Shown here piece after piece: positions 1 to 9,760 of a DNA stretch of 64,000 nucleotides. Every line of letters starts with the position of its first letter. Within the stretch, counting starts at the first letter, position 1. The stretch is taken from positions 9,013,811 through 9,077,810 of the forward strand of contig OY282605.1 of NCBI GenBank assembly GCA_958298945.1. Direction: 5' to 3'. The DNA is from Atherix ibis. Taxonomy: Eukaryota; Arthropoda; Insecta; Diptera; Athericidae. The translations under genes were made by a program, and so were the position numbers. The notes under the pieces were generated by a model. The model was not told where the DNA came from and did not search any database. It saw nothing but the letters and a program-made list of their open reading frames with translations.

Positions 1-1379
1 TTAGTTGTTAGTGATTCTGTGTATTCAGTAAATCGTTCTTTATTATAATTAAGTGTTGACACAAAAATAATAAAATTCTTATAACAATTACACAAAAAAG
101 AAAAAAATCTTAAATTTTTGTTAATTTTTTTCTCTTTAATTTCAACCTATTCGATATTGAAAAGGTCTCAGCTGTAACTTCTTAAGATATTTCCAATAAA
201 GAATAATAAAAAAATTTTTTCTTCAAATAACAACAGCTTTTATGCAAACAAGACAAGTTCAAGACATTCGAAAAGTAATAATGAAAAAAACTCTATTGAA
301 CTTCATAGTTCGATGGTTTTTTTCTGGCAAAATTCCTCCCCCCGACCCCCTTAAAACACTTTTCATGTTTTTATAACCGAAAGAAAACACAACAAACACT
401 CTCATTACTCAATGGCATAATAAATTATTCTTCAGCTTTTCTTGGTTTTATTTCTTTCTATTTTGTTGTTAATAAAGTCTCACCTTTTCTGCTTCTTAAC
501 TTGTTGACCATTGATTTTTCTATTCTTTTAATAATATTGATGCTATGGAAAGTAAACAAATGAAATTCTAATTGAGTGTGGTAATTTTTATTTCGTTTTC
601 TATTGCGAAACGGAAGTTCTTTTTATATAAACTACGAATATCGGCAAAACACCACTAAGAGTAACGTTTTTCAAGAGAAATTGAATGAAAGAAAACCTGA
701 AAAATATATGCAATAATAATGAATGATGTTTTTACATTTTTATTACCTCCTGATTACCTACTACTATTCACCTTTCGGTTTGTTATTCTGTCCATCAACA
801 AGGTAATAATTTTGTATACACATTTTTTGTATTTCAACGCTATCATTAGTCCCAGAATGGGGAAATCATTGCCGGTACAGTTCACTCATTGCAGTAGTTT
901 TAATCTACTTTTAATTAGTTTTTTTTGAATTTTTTCTTCTTCTTCTTTCATCTGCTTTTTTTGAGATTATAGCTGCGCTAATTAGAATATGAAATAAGAA
1001 AAAAAAATCGACGATTTGTGGAGAAGGTAAAAAAAAAAATATATTTTATGAAGATCTAAAAAGTTGCTAAGTTCAAGAACTTCCATTTCCAGTTGGCTTG
1101 TTAGCCATGAATACGCCTGGTTGGCTTCTTTTTCTGATAAGAATAGATACTTTTCGTGATTTACGCATGAGCTGGTAACACCTGCTTTAATTCAATAGTT
1201 AAACAAACCAAAACTGAAAGGGTAATGTTGATAGGCGAAGAGTAAACAAAGTGTAAATATTAGATTTTAAGTGGGGTTCATTTTTTTTATTATAGAAAAA
1301 TATAAACCAAAAAAAAAAAACGAAACAATTTAAAATATTTACTTTTTAGCAATTACAAAAAAAAAATTTAAAACTAAAG
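1..1379. other. A/T-rich stretch, no gene seen
   Basis: Long A and T runs with scattered stops in all frames. The only long frame (719-928) is hydrophobic low-complexity translation of T-rich DNA. I see no conserved motif, splice-framed exon or repeat here. Confidence 0.6.
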
Positions 1380-1835
1380 ATCAGATAGACCAACGCAGAA
1401 GGAACTTACGTAATGCAAAAATCTACATCATCTCAGACAGCCAAGCTGCATTGAAAGCTCTTGTCTCATCTGATGTCCAATCCAAGCTAGTTTGGGATGT
1501 CATCACGGACCTACAATCAACTGGCTAGATACAATTAAGTATCTTTGTTGGGGGTGCCAGATCATGAGGGTATTGTGGGTAACGAAATAGTTAAGGACCA
1601 GAACCCTTCTGTGGCTATCCAAAGAACCGCCTGGTGTCCATTATAGAGTTCTGGGAACGTGAGGTTAAAAGCTCATATTGGGGTTACTCCCCCTTGGCAT
1701 GAACAACTCTAAAAAATGCATCGCCTTTTCTAAAGAAGTTTGTTGAATTTAAGGGCGGCAGAGGCCAAATGATTTTACTTTACTACTCAAAGCTATGGTT
1801 CTAGACCTGTCACATTCTGAGAAATGATCCTCCAC
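1380..1835 (+). mobile_element. LINE fragment: RNase H second half and 3' tail (LOA/R1-like)
   Basis: Plus-strand translation gives the RNase H segment NAKIYIISDSQAALKAL followed by a GARS-GYCG stretch that corresponds to the usual VPGHEG-GNE motif. A further 200 bp reads as the RNase H-distal tail of the same ORF2 class (FCGYPKNRL, FWEREVKSSYW). The frame is broken by stops and small indels, so this is a dead copy. RNase H after reverse transcriptase is known for the I, R1 and LOA groups of LINEs; the exact clade is inference. It lies upstream of, not downstream of, the reverse-transcriptase part of a related copy (1838-2990), so the order is permuted relative to a normal element. Confidence 0.6.
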
Positions 1836-1837
1836 CC

Positions 1838-2990
1838 ATCAATCAGTTTACGTTTCAAATGAGCAAATCTACTGAAACTGCTCTGCACGGACTCGCCTAC
1901 AAATTAGAAAAAAAAAATGGTTTGTTAAGGAAATGGCCTTATGCGCGTTCCTAGATGGAAACGGGATATTTGATAACACATCTTATGAGTCCATAGAGAG
2001 GGCGGCTTTACGCAAGGGAATTGAAGTCTCCACGATTAGCTGGATTAGGGCCATGCTTTTGAGCCGCAATATCACAGCTTAACTGGAAAATATTTTAGTG
2101 ACTGTTAGAGCCGTTAAGGGTTCTATCACCCTAACTTGGGTCACTTGTTTCTCGTCAAACTGCAGATAGCTTTTAAGTCTAACGTTACGTTTATGATCTA
2201 GCCGTGAAGATCAGGGGGAAACGTTAAGAGGGGCCCTAAACCTAGTGCCCACTTGGTGCCTAGAGGTGGATCTCATCGTTAAACCAGATAAAATGCTCTT
2301 AATTCCATTCACCAAAATGATAAAGCTTAACCTCAGCAAAATCAAGATGAATGGTACTAAACTTGAGAACTCCTCTTAGGTTATTTTGGACCACAAATTG
2401 ACCTGGAACTCGATACCTTCCAAAAGTTACTAATGGTGTGACTAGTCTTCTGGGGCCTACAACCAAAAATGATGGATGCAAAGGTCATATCCGACAATGG
2501 TTACGCAGCTCACGTTTGTTGGCCTGAGGCTGAAGAACAACGTTTTAATGCATTTGGGTATTAAAATGGAAGCGGCTAAAGGGGCTCTTAGGTTAGAATA
2601 TTCTAAAACCTCTTAACCAGGCGACCTGTTTGGACATTTAAAGGTTGCAACGGACCTAAATATATTCCAGGAAGGCAACTATCTCTTGAGCGCAATGCCA
2701 AGGAAGCCTAACTTAAACCACTCCCTTCAAAGTAGTTTTCACGGAGCTGTTAACTTGGAATGAGGAGGCCATCGATCGAGAAAGGAGATCATTTCCTTTA
2801 CAAAGACGGTTCTAAAACGGATGTGGATGTTGGAGCGGGTGTAGTCGGACTTTATTACCGTTTATCTGAGGCCCTTGGTAAATTCCTATCCATTTTTCAG
2901 GCAGAAATATATGCTATAGAGCTTTGTTCTAGAGGGGGAATTAGAAGGAACGTAACGTAATGCAAAAATCTACATCATCTCGGAACGTAA
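1838..2990 (+). mobile_element. LINE fragment: reverse transcriptase to RNase H start (LOA/R1-like)
   Basis: Reading along the plus strand with frame changes gives, in order, STETALHGLAYKLEK, then ALCAFLDGNGIFDNTSYE (the RT FLD-GAFDNTS block), VKPDKMLLIPFT-KIKLNL, VILDHKLTWN, EAAKGALRLEYSK, and YKDGSKTDVDVGAGVVG-SIFQAEIYAIEL (RNase H start, about 2805-2935). These follow the usual order of RT palm, thumb/linker and RNase H in LINE ORF2. The YADD block is damaged or deleted around 2180-2230. Many stops show it is a pseudogene. It ends at the point where the 1380-1835 fragment begins: about 40 bases near 2945-2985 are nearly the same as 1397-1440, so the two fragments overlap like the ends of a tandem pair. 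Confidence 0.65.
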
Positions 2991-3029
2991 CGACAATCCC
3001 GGCTACCAACCAATATTATAGTGAGGTTT

Positions 3030-3479
3030 ATTGAAAGCCTCAGTATTTAATTTATTTAAGTTAGAATTATTGCAAAACTCAAGAAGACCCTTTCTTCCAC
3101 CTATTTTCTTAGTTACAAAATCATTACTTTCCAACCGACACTTTCAAGTAAAAGAATCCAACGAACTCTTCAATATTTCTTCGATATTGGGTGGTGTTCC
3201 ACAGGGAACTATACTTGGGCCCATGCTCTACAATATTTATCTTTGCTACATACGCCGATGATACGGCCTATCTTCTATCTATCGAAAATTCCCACAGAAA
3301 GCATAACCCGTTATAGTAGTGGACCGAGAATCCTCTATTGCGGAACACCAGCTGTGATAGAAGATATTCCGGAACATTCAGTGTTAACGGTAACTTGGTT
3401 TCATAGCATCCTCTTTAGAAAGGAAAGAGTACTGCCCTGATATGTTTCTTGACACCAGTCACTCTTTTCATAGAGTTCG
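3030..3479 (+). mobile_element. Jockey-like LINE RT fragment A
   Basis: Translation gives LSNRHFQVKESNEL, then GGVPQGTILGPMLYNIYL and, after a one-frame shift, ATYADDTAYLLS. These are the RT motifs VPQGxxLGP and YADD, in the wording typical of Jockey-clade LINEs. Only about 150 codons of the palm remain; the endonuclease and ORF1 are absent. Stops after the YADD block show it is dead. Confidence 0.7.
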
Positions 3480-3708
3480 ACACACGGGCTTACTTTGGAA
3501 ATTCAAGAGGATCCTTGCTTCACCCTATTTCCTAGTCCAAGATTATTCCTTTCCAACCGACACTTTCAACTAAACGAATCCAACGAACTCTCCAATATCT
3601 CTCCAATTGTACCATAGGGACGTTTACTTGGACCAATCCTCTACAACATTTGCACATCCGACATCCCAATTTATACAAATACCTTCTTTTATAAAGAGTT
3701 TTCGAATA
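3480..3708 (+). mobile_element. Jockey-like LINE RT fragment B, cut by a DNA transposon
   Basis: This 200-bp stretch repeats the preceding RT piece (shared words such as CCAACCGACACTTTCAA and CCAACGAACTCT), so two related Jockey-like fragments lie head to tail. Motif VPQG is mutated (the glycine codon region reads through a TAG). At 3709 it is interrupted by a 1,030-bp DNA transposon; related RT sequence resumes at 4741. Confidence 0.6.
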
Positions 3709-4738
3709 AGAGTGATATGATTTCTTTTTTTTTTATAAAAACATACTAATTGTTAAGTAAATTCAAATGTTTTTTATTTAATGTGAAGTACAATCGATAC
3801 AATTAAGTTCTGAATAAAACATTATTCAAATGTCCTCCACGACTTCTTTTGCAGGAACCAATTCGATGAACCCAATTTTCGAGCACTTTTTCCACTAAAT
3901 CAAGTCGTATGTCATGAATAGCACGTTCAATATTGACTTCTTAAGCTTGAAGAGAGTCTGGTTTATTGCTAAAGACCAATGACTTAAAATAACCCCACAA
4001 GAAATAGTCTAGTGGTGTTAAATCACAACTTCTTGGAGGTCATTCAATGTCACAATTTCTTGAAATAATCAAATCTCCAAACTTTTCTCGCAATAATTCG
4101 GTTGTTGCACGTGCTGTGTGGCACGTAGCCCCGTCTTGTTGGAACCAGATGTTGTCAAGATCAACTACTTTCAGGTTTATTTACCGCACCACTCAGATGA
4201 AAGTGAGCCTCATCGGAGAACATGATTTTCTTAAAAAAATCTTTATCGTTTTCAAGTTGTTCCAAGACAAAATCAGCAAATTCACGACGTTAACGGTGGT
4301 GCAATCGCTTCATTTCTTGAGTGATAACAATTTTATACAGATGCAAGCCCAAATCCTTTCTCAAAATCCGCCAGGTTGTGGTTTGAGACAGTCCTAATTC
4401 TTGAGAACGTCTTGGAATCGACAAATTGCGGTCTTCAGCAACAATTGCCTGAACGGCAGCAATATTTTCATTATTTCGAGCGGGTCTTTGTCTTATTGGC
4501 ACTTGAACATTATGTAAAGAAAATGTACGCTCGAAATTTTTAACAATTCGACGAATAGCGAGCACAGTTGGACGATTATTACGACCATAAAATGGCAAAA
4601 GTGCACGAAAAGTTGCAATTGGAGAACGATTATTTTGATCATAAAATTCCCATGAGATGAAATTGTAAACATTACTGAATACAATGAAGAAAAAAACAGA
4701 TTATGACATATTACGTCACTTAGAAATCATATCACTCT
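3709..4738 (-). mobile_element. IS630-Tc1-mariner element with perfect terminal inverted repeats
   Basis: The ends are a perfect 17-bp inverted repeat, agagtgatatgatttct at 3709-3725 and its reverse complement at 4722-4738, each flanked by the dinucleotide TA (3707-3708 and 4739-4740) as expected for this superfamily. The inside carries a minus-strand transposase relic (3803-4664). The element sits inside a Jockey-like LINE fragment. Perfect ends with a decayed gene suggest a copy mobilised in trans, or a fairly recent death. Confidence 0.85.
3803..4664 (-). pseudogene. Broken IS630-Tc1-mariner transposase (DD41D-type spacing)
   Basis: Minus-strand translation gives an N-terminal helix-turn-helix region (FYGRNNRPTVLAIRRIV, then SIPRRSQELGLSQTT-WRILRK), the first catalytic block FSDEAHFHLSG, the second WFQQDGATCHTARATTELL, and the third PPRSCDLTPLDYFLWGYFK, ending with a tail containing CKRSRGGHLNNVLF. 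I count 41 residues between the second Asp and the Asp of PLDYFLW, which fits the DD41D group; that assignment follows from spacing only. Damage: an in-frame TAA after MKRLHHR (about 4290), a deletion of roughly 60 codons between the first and second catalytic blocks, a TGA in the WPPRSCD block, and a TAA near the tail. It cannot make active protein. Confidence 0.8.
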
Positions 4739-4740
4739 TA

Positions 4741-5090
4741 TTGCAAAACCATATGCATACGCCTTGCATCGAGCAAAATTCTCCAAACCCAAATCCCAAC
4801 CCTACAGAACTGGTTTACTATGTGCAGATTAAAACTCAATGAATGTTAATCTAGCCACGTAACTTTTACTCTCTGCCGGAAACCATTCTCTCCCATATAA
4901 CTTAATGGCAGTGGCATACTACAACACACCGAAGTTCGATACCTAGGACTGAGCTTAGACAAATCCATGACATAGAACCCACATACAAGACTTAAAAGAC
5001 AAGAACTAAAAAAACGATAGCTACAATTACTTCGACTTCTAAAAAAAACGATCTCAACTTACTGTAGACAGCAAAGTACTTTTATACAAT
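4741..5090 (+). mobile_element. Jockey-like LINE RT fragment, 3' side of the transposon insertion
   Basis: Frame-shifted translation gives the RT thumb wording VRYLGLSLDKSMT, NPHTRLKRQELKKR and the block that normally reads KVLLYNAILKPIWTYG. It continues the class of sequence broken at 3708. At 5085 the KPIWTYG codons expand into a 24-bp tandem repeat. Confidence 0.55.
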
Positions 5091-5258
5091 ATGGACTTAC
5101 GGACTGAAACCAATATGGACTTACAGACTAAAACCAATATGGACTTACGGACTGAAACCAATATGGACTTACGGACTGAAACCAATATGGACTTACGGAC
5201 TGAAACCAATATGGACTTACGGACTGAAACCAATATGGACTTGCGGACTACGAACTTT
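5085..5258 (+). repeat. 24-bp minisatellite, 7 units, derived from LINE RT codons
   Basis: Seven head-to-tail 24-bp units start at 5091. The word ATGGACTTACGGACTGAAAC recurs; the second unit has three changes and the last diverges. In the LINE frame each unit encodes the eight residues KPIWTYGL, a conserved Jockey RT block, so the array grew out of coding sequence inside the dead LINE. Confidence 0.9.
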
Positions 5259-5560
5259 GATGTGGCTGTATCTCGTTATAAAAAGTTTCATTATCGTGTC
5301 TTCAATCATACTAAAGAACTATCCTCCACTTCCTTTTCTAGAAACACCCATCGAAGAAAAGCTTCAATGGATGTTTACTCCCCACAACCATTCAAATACG
5401 GAAATCGTTGCATTTTAACGTAAATCCCCAACATGCTTCCGAAATTCTCCAAACTCTCCAGAACGGATTTACCAAGTGGAGAATACATGTGAATGAACGT
5501 AGTTGACCTGTTACTCCTACATACCGAGAGCTAAGGTGGTACACATTATCCTGAAGTAAT
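5259..5560 (+). mobile_element. Jockey-like LINE remnant
   Basis: Translation contains ETPIEEKLQWM and, further on, HASEILQTLQNGFTKWRIHVNER, which resemble the post-YADD and C-terminal parts of Jockey-clade ORF2. The second phrase is closely similar to KILQTQIPTLQNWFT in the preceding fragment (about 4775), so two copies are joined. Many stops. Confidence 0.45.
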
Positions 5561-6554
5561 TCATAATCCTAATGCCATAGCGACAAAAAAAAATGCATTC
5601 CAGCTCATAAGTTATAATATTTACTGCGCAACCCAGATTTGACGAAGAGTCACAATTTTCACAATATCATCGATTGGTGATTACATAGTAAAAAACTAAA
5701 CAAAACCAAAACTGATAAGCAACAATAACAAAACCGCCAGTAACAATATTAATCATAGTCATTGTGATTGTGTCTGTTACTGATTTTAATTCCGTCGCAG
5801 ATAAATCGCAATCAAACAAATACTAAAACTGGTTGGTAGTGGTGGGTAATGTTTGTTTAGATTGGTTTTTTTTTATTATTATTATTATTTTTTTTCTCTT
5901 AAATGAATATTTTACGCGCGTTTTTTTACACTTCATCGGATTAATCAGCCGCAAAAGCGAACGTTATTATTGCGCGTTATCAGAAGCAAGGTCAGTCGTT
6001 GCCGTATCGTTTCTAAAAATATTCGTGCTCTTTGGAATTAATTGTAATTCCTCGCAAATAAGAGGATTAAAAATCAACACACAAAACGATACTAAATGAA
6101 CAATAATAGAAGGAAATATAATTTTTTTTGGGTAGGGAGACGGGTAATTTCGGTTTGGTAGTAATTATAACAAGTGCAAAGAAAAGATGATAACATAATC
6201 ATAAAAAATTATATTATTTAATTTACTATATTAAAAAAAAAAAAACCTCTGCGAAATTTGATTAAAAATATGAATTTTTTGCATAGATAAGAAAAAAATT
6301 GCACAAAAATTTATTTTATTGCATATTTCTGCGGCGGCCAGGAAGGCAGGAAGGATTGAGAGTAAAAGTAATAAAATCATGCACGCGCTCAAATGCACTA
6401 ATTGACTTTCACCTAAAATTTGAATAGAAAAACAGAAGCAATAAAAATAAAAATAAAAAATATTTTCCACACGCGTTTGAATTTTATAAATAAATAAATA
6501 AATAAATAAGAAAAAATGTTTAAAAAAAATCATGAAATTTTAATTTTAAAATTT
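5561..6554. other. A/T-rich stretch, no gene seen
   Basis: Contains a (TTA)n run near 5874-5889 and a (TAAA)n run near 6484-6508. No conserved coding motif on either strand. Confidence 0.55.
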
Positions 6555-7002
6555 TTATTTAACATGGTTTGGATTATCCAATTTGGGGTCAAATATGCGC
6601 CGTTTTGTTTTATAATTTGTTGTCATTTTAAAGGTCACTTCATAATACCTCTCCCCATAGAAGCCCTGGTCCCTCTTGGCGAAAAACTCGACTAAGCGAT
6701 TTTTACAATCCGATTTTGATGCGAATTTCTTATCACTAAGGAAGTTTTGCAATGATAAAAAAAAGATGGAAGTCGTTTGGTGACAGCTCCGGACTATAAG
6801 GTCTCACGGTGTTTTTGGCGAGTCACTATAGACGTGTTCTGATGGAAGACAACACCTCTCCTGTTGGTCAATTTTGGCCGCTTCTTGTCAATCGCTAGCT
6901 TCAAACGGTTCAATTGTTGACATTAGAGGTCCTAATTTTGTATTCGGCCATATGGACTAAATGCACAGCAAAACCTTCCTGGCCGTTAGTCCTACTATCG
7001 TA

Positions 7003-7763
7003 CGAGGTCTGTTCAAAAACTATCGCGAATTTTGAATTTCCGCGAGTTACAAATATTCGATATTTAATTTTTTTTGGCGTTATGTTGGTACTCATGTTTC
7101 TCACTTATGCCGACAAGTTCGGCCATTTTGAATATTCAGTTAATTTTTGACAGCTGCTTTGCTTGCACGTGTTATGGCTCGGCGAGCAGATGTCGGCCCT
7201 CTGAGAACATTTTGTTTTTCTTCGCTTACTGGTTTCTTTGATTGCAGGGGCGTGGTGCATCATGAGTTCTTGCCACAGGGTAGAACGGTCAATAAGGAAT
7301 ATTACCTGCAAGTTATGCGCAAGTTGCGCGAAGCAATCCGCTAGAAACTCCCGGATTTGTGGAAGAATAAAAATTGGCTTTTGCCTCATGAAAACGCCCC
7401 TGCTCACGCATCGTTGCTTGTGCGCAAATTTGTGGCTAAAAATAGCACACTAATAATGTCGCAGCCACCGTATTCCCCAGATCTGGCCCCCTGTGACTTT
7501 TTCTTGTTCCCGAAACTGAAGAGCCCCATGAAAGGACGATACTACGCTACGATTGAGGAGATAAAGATGGCATCGAAGGAGGAGCTGAACAAGATCAGAA
7601 AAAATGATTTTTTTAAGTGCTTCGAGGATTGGAAAAAACGTTGGCACAAGTGTATAATATCTGGTGGGGATTACTTTGAAGGGGACAAAATAGATATATT
7701 CATGAATAAATAAATAATTTTTGAAAAAACACAAAATTCGCGATACTTTTTGAACCGACCTCG
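7003..7763 (+). mobile_element. Deleted mariner nested in an older mariner
   Basis: The left end begins cgaggtctgttcaaaaact and the right end is its inverted counterpart ending agacctcg-like (…aaccgacctcg), both flanked by TA. About 155 bp of leader is followed by a shortened transposase. At 761 bp it is much shorter than the usual 1.25-1.3 kb of mariner elements, because the N-terminal half is deleted. The same family supplies the copy at 12307-13021. Confidence 0.85.
7174..7713 (+). pseudogene. Mariner transposase remnant (C-terminal half)
   Basis: After a short fused start (MARRADVGPLR) the frame carries FDCRGVVHHEFLPQGRTVNK, REAIR, a TAG stop at 7342-7344, then LWKNKNWLLPHENAPAH, PPYSPDLAPCDFFLF and CFEDWKKRWHKCI up to a natural stop at 7713. 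The stop is in frame with both halves, so a single C/A-to-T change made it. The second catalytic block reads HENAPAH where the family has HDNAPAH, an Asp-to-Glu change; the third Asp (APCDFF) is intact. The DNA-binding domain and first catalytic Asp are missing. Confidence 0.8.
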
Positions 7764-8020
7764 TATACGTGTATGACCCATTTCGCATCCCCAGTCATCT
7801 TCCGTTTAAGAAATGAATCGATTTCGTTCTGTTTGGGCCCAAGCATTCGCAGATGGAAATTCGATCCACCATGTTTTTTTTGCGTCAATCCGTGTGGCAC
7901 GCAAACATCGAGCTTCTTTTTGAATCCAGCTTTATGCACATGGTTTAACATGGTTTTGTGGTGATTTTTAGTGTGATGCTATGACTGCTAACATTCCGGT
8001 CTACTTGACGGGGCCATGAA

Positions 8021-9099
8021 TCGGGACCCCTTTAACAGTATCGGGACCGCCTGGCTTTCAATTTTGCCTTATTTCAAAGCAAATTTGTAAAATATACTAA
8101 ATTTTCTCCTTGTTAACTTCCATTTTTTATCTATAAAAAAAAACATGGACATTTTATTGAATCTATAAAATTTTGGTCATTTCTTAATTTACAGAGCAAC
8201 TCTAATATTTTTACTATTACCCAGGTTAGATTACCCCAGTTTGTAGGCCTTATATTTATAAGCTAGATCAGATGAAGTGGAAAATTTTTTGCCTCGCCTA
8301 AAACCCTATCACACGATGCTTGTTTTTGTGTTTGTTTGCCTGTTGAATTCGCTGCTTGTTTTCAAGCTAGCTGTGGCGATCGATTTCGTGATAGTTTTTA
8401 TGCGTGTTGGCTTTACACGATGCTCGTTTTTATGTAGGCGTTCTAGCTGGTTGTGGTGCTTGCGCAGTGACAGTTCCAATGTCAATAAAAAAGGACTACC
8501 AACGCGTTTATATCAGAAGTTGTTTCACAAATAGAAATTAAAAATTTGTGAAAGAAGACAAAGACAGAGAAATAAACACTTAAACAATCATCTTAGGTTC
8601 TGTAGTCGATCGTGGCTATTACGGTGTGACCAACCGGACAATGTAATAAATGTAAATGTACAAATTTATGTTTCTCATCTGTTTATGTAGCCCACGTGAC
8701 AAGATAATGTTTCCTTATTAGTTCTCGTTAAAACTAGCAGCAAAACTAGCACGAAAAATATTCTATTTGTATATCTGAAATCTTACTTGAAAACTAGCAG
8801 TGGAGCAAGCAAGACCGCAGCCAGCACGGTAGCAAGCAAGAAAACAAGCTGGCGGAGTTACGTTTTTCTGTTTGCAAAAGAAGCTCCTAGAACTTAAATC
8901 ATTTTTCAATTTGAGGTCAAGGGTCACAGTCAATAAATCATGTAGGAAAAAATCCACGCTCGACTGTTTAGTCAGTTTTAACTAGAAAATTCTTACCATA
9001 CATCGAAGCAGTGTTCTGGGCAGTCCCCAAAAAATTGGGTTATCAGCAAAAACTATTGCGAACTTTTCTCCACTATCACTTAGAGAATTCTTTTTGGTC
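8021..9099. other. No gene seen
   Basis: Mixed A/T-rich DNA. Short related phrases built on AACTAGCAGC recur at 8730-8860, but no coding motif or clear repeat unit is visible. Confidence 0.5.
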
Positions 9100-9440
9100 T
9101 CCTACGTGAGGGTGGACGATTCCTGAGCCTATTTAACAATAAGATCCATGAGCGTTATCACGACCGCTTGGTTGTGATAAAATTAAACTCAATAGGCTGC
9201 GATGGGGTCGGACACCTAATCCGTATGGATGAAGAAGATCCTGATCGGAAATTCTCCTGCTCACTGCAGGAATTGACCAATGGTTCCCTGTTTCATGCAT
9301 GGGGCACGAAAGATGGTTAAGACCGGTCGGTTGTGATAAAATTAAACTCAATAGGCTGCGATGGGCTGAACAACTAATCCGTATGGACGAATTGTCAAAC
9401 TGAAATCCGGGACGTCTGGAGTTCTTAGCAGCCCTAGATT
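9100..9440 (+). mobile_element. LINE 3' coding end, partly duplicated
   Basis: Translation contains KLNSIGCDGVGHLIRMDEEDPDRKF, which matches the KLNRLRWAGHLIRMDEEDP-type C-terminal block of RTE-superfamily LINE polyproteins, preceded by SLFNNKIHERYHDRLVV-like sequence. The segment from GTTGTGATAAAATTAAACTC to GATGGG occurs twice, near 9171 and 9329, so about 160 bp is duplicated. Stops and frameshifts mark it as dead. It resembles, but is not the same as, the C-terminus of the intact LINE at 18.5-21.3 kb. Confidence 0.55.
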
Positions 9441-9760
9441 GGGCTCCCGGTTAAATGTGCGTGGAGTTATGAGGGAGCGATGTGCTGGTTAAGATGGAAG
9501 ATTGAATGTTTGCCTGCTTCATGCATGGGGCACGAAAGATGATTAAGAAGATGAAGAAAATGAAGAAGATGAAGAGTGAGAAGAAGGAGAAGAAGAAAAG
9601 AGGAAAGAGAGGGAACCTGATAGAATGGTCCATGCATGAAGTGGCCCAAGCAGCAAATCAAAGACGAATGCGTTGGATTTAAGAGAGCTGCGTCGATTAA
9701 GCGTTGGTTAGACAGCTAGGGTATCGAGATGCGTCTAACTACCTGCATTTAGTCGGCTGA
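9441..9760 (+). repeat. Dispersed repeat with (GAA/GAT)n core, copy 1
   Basis: A GAAGATGAA-type microsatellite (about 9536-9612) is flanked by CTTCATGCATGGG on the left and CCATGCATGAAGT on the right. The reverse complement of the same arrangement occurs at 48700-49150, including GTTAAAT-like and AACCAACGCTT-like flanks. The repeat therefore exists as two dispersed, oppositely oriented copies with the microsatellite at the same internal place. Confidence 0.7.

Larger units (their letters stand above)
6555..8020 (-). mobile_element. Decayed mariner (outer copy), split by a second mariner
   Basis: Minus-strand transposase pieces read in order from high to low coordinates: a HTH-side HNHVHKAGFKKKLDV-VPHGLTQK block (about 7880-7950), MTGDAKWV (about 7775-7800, first catalytic Asp), then below the inner insertion RRGVVFHQN (about 6850-6880), and SDKKFASKSDCKNRLVEFF and KRDQGFYGERYY at 6620-6740 (C-terminus). 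The first Asp is kept; the second is lost in the damaged FHQDNA block. The terminal repeats are not clear to me, so the ends are approximate. The copy is old: several frameshifts and stops. A 761-bp mariner interrupts it at a TA dinucleotide (7001-7765). Confidence 0.7.

Noticed and set aside
719..928. Hydrophobic 69-codon frame as a membrane protein
   Set aside because: Phe/Leu-rich translation of T-rich DNA; no start context or conserved feature.
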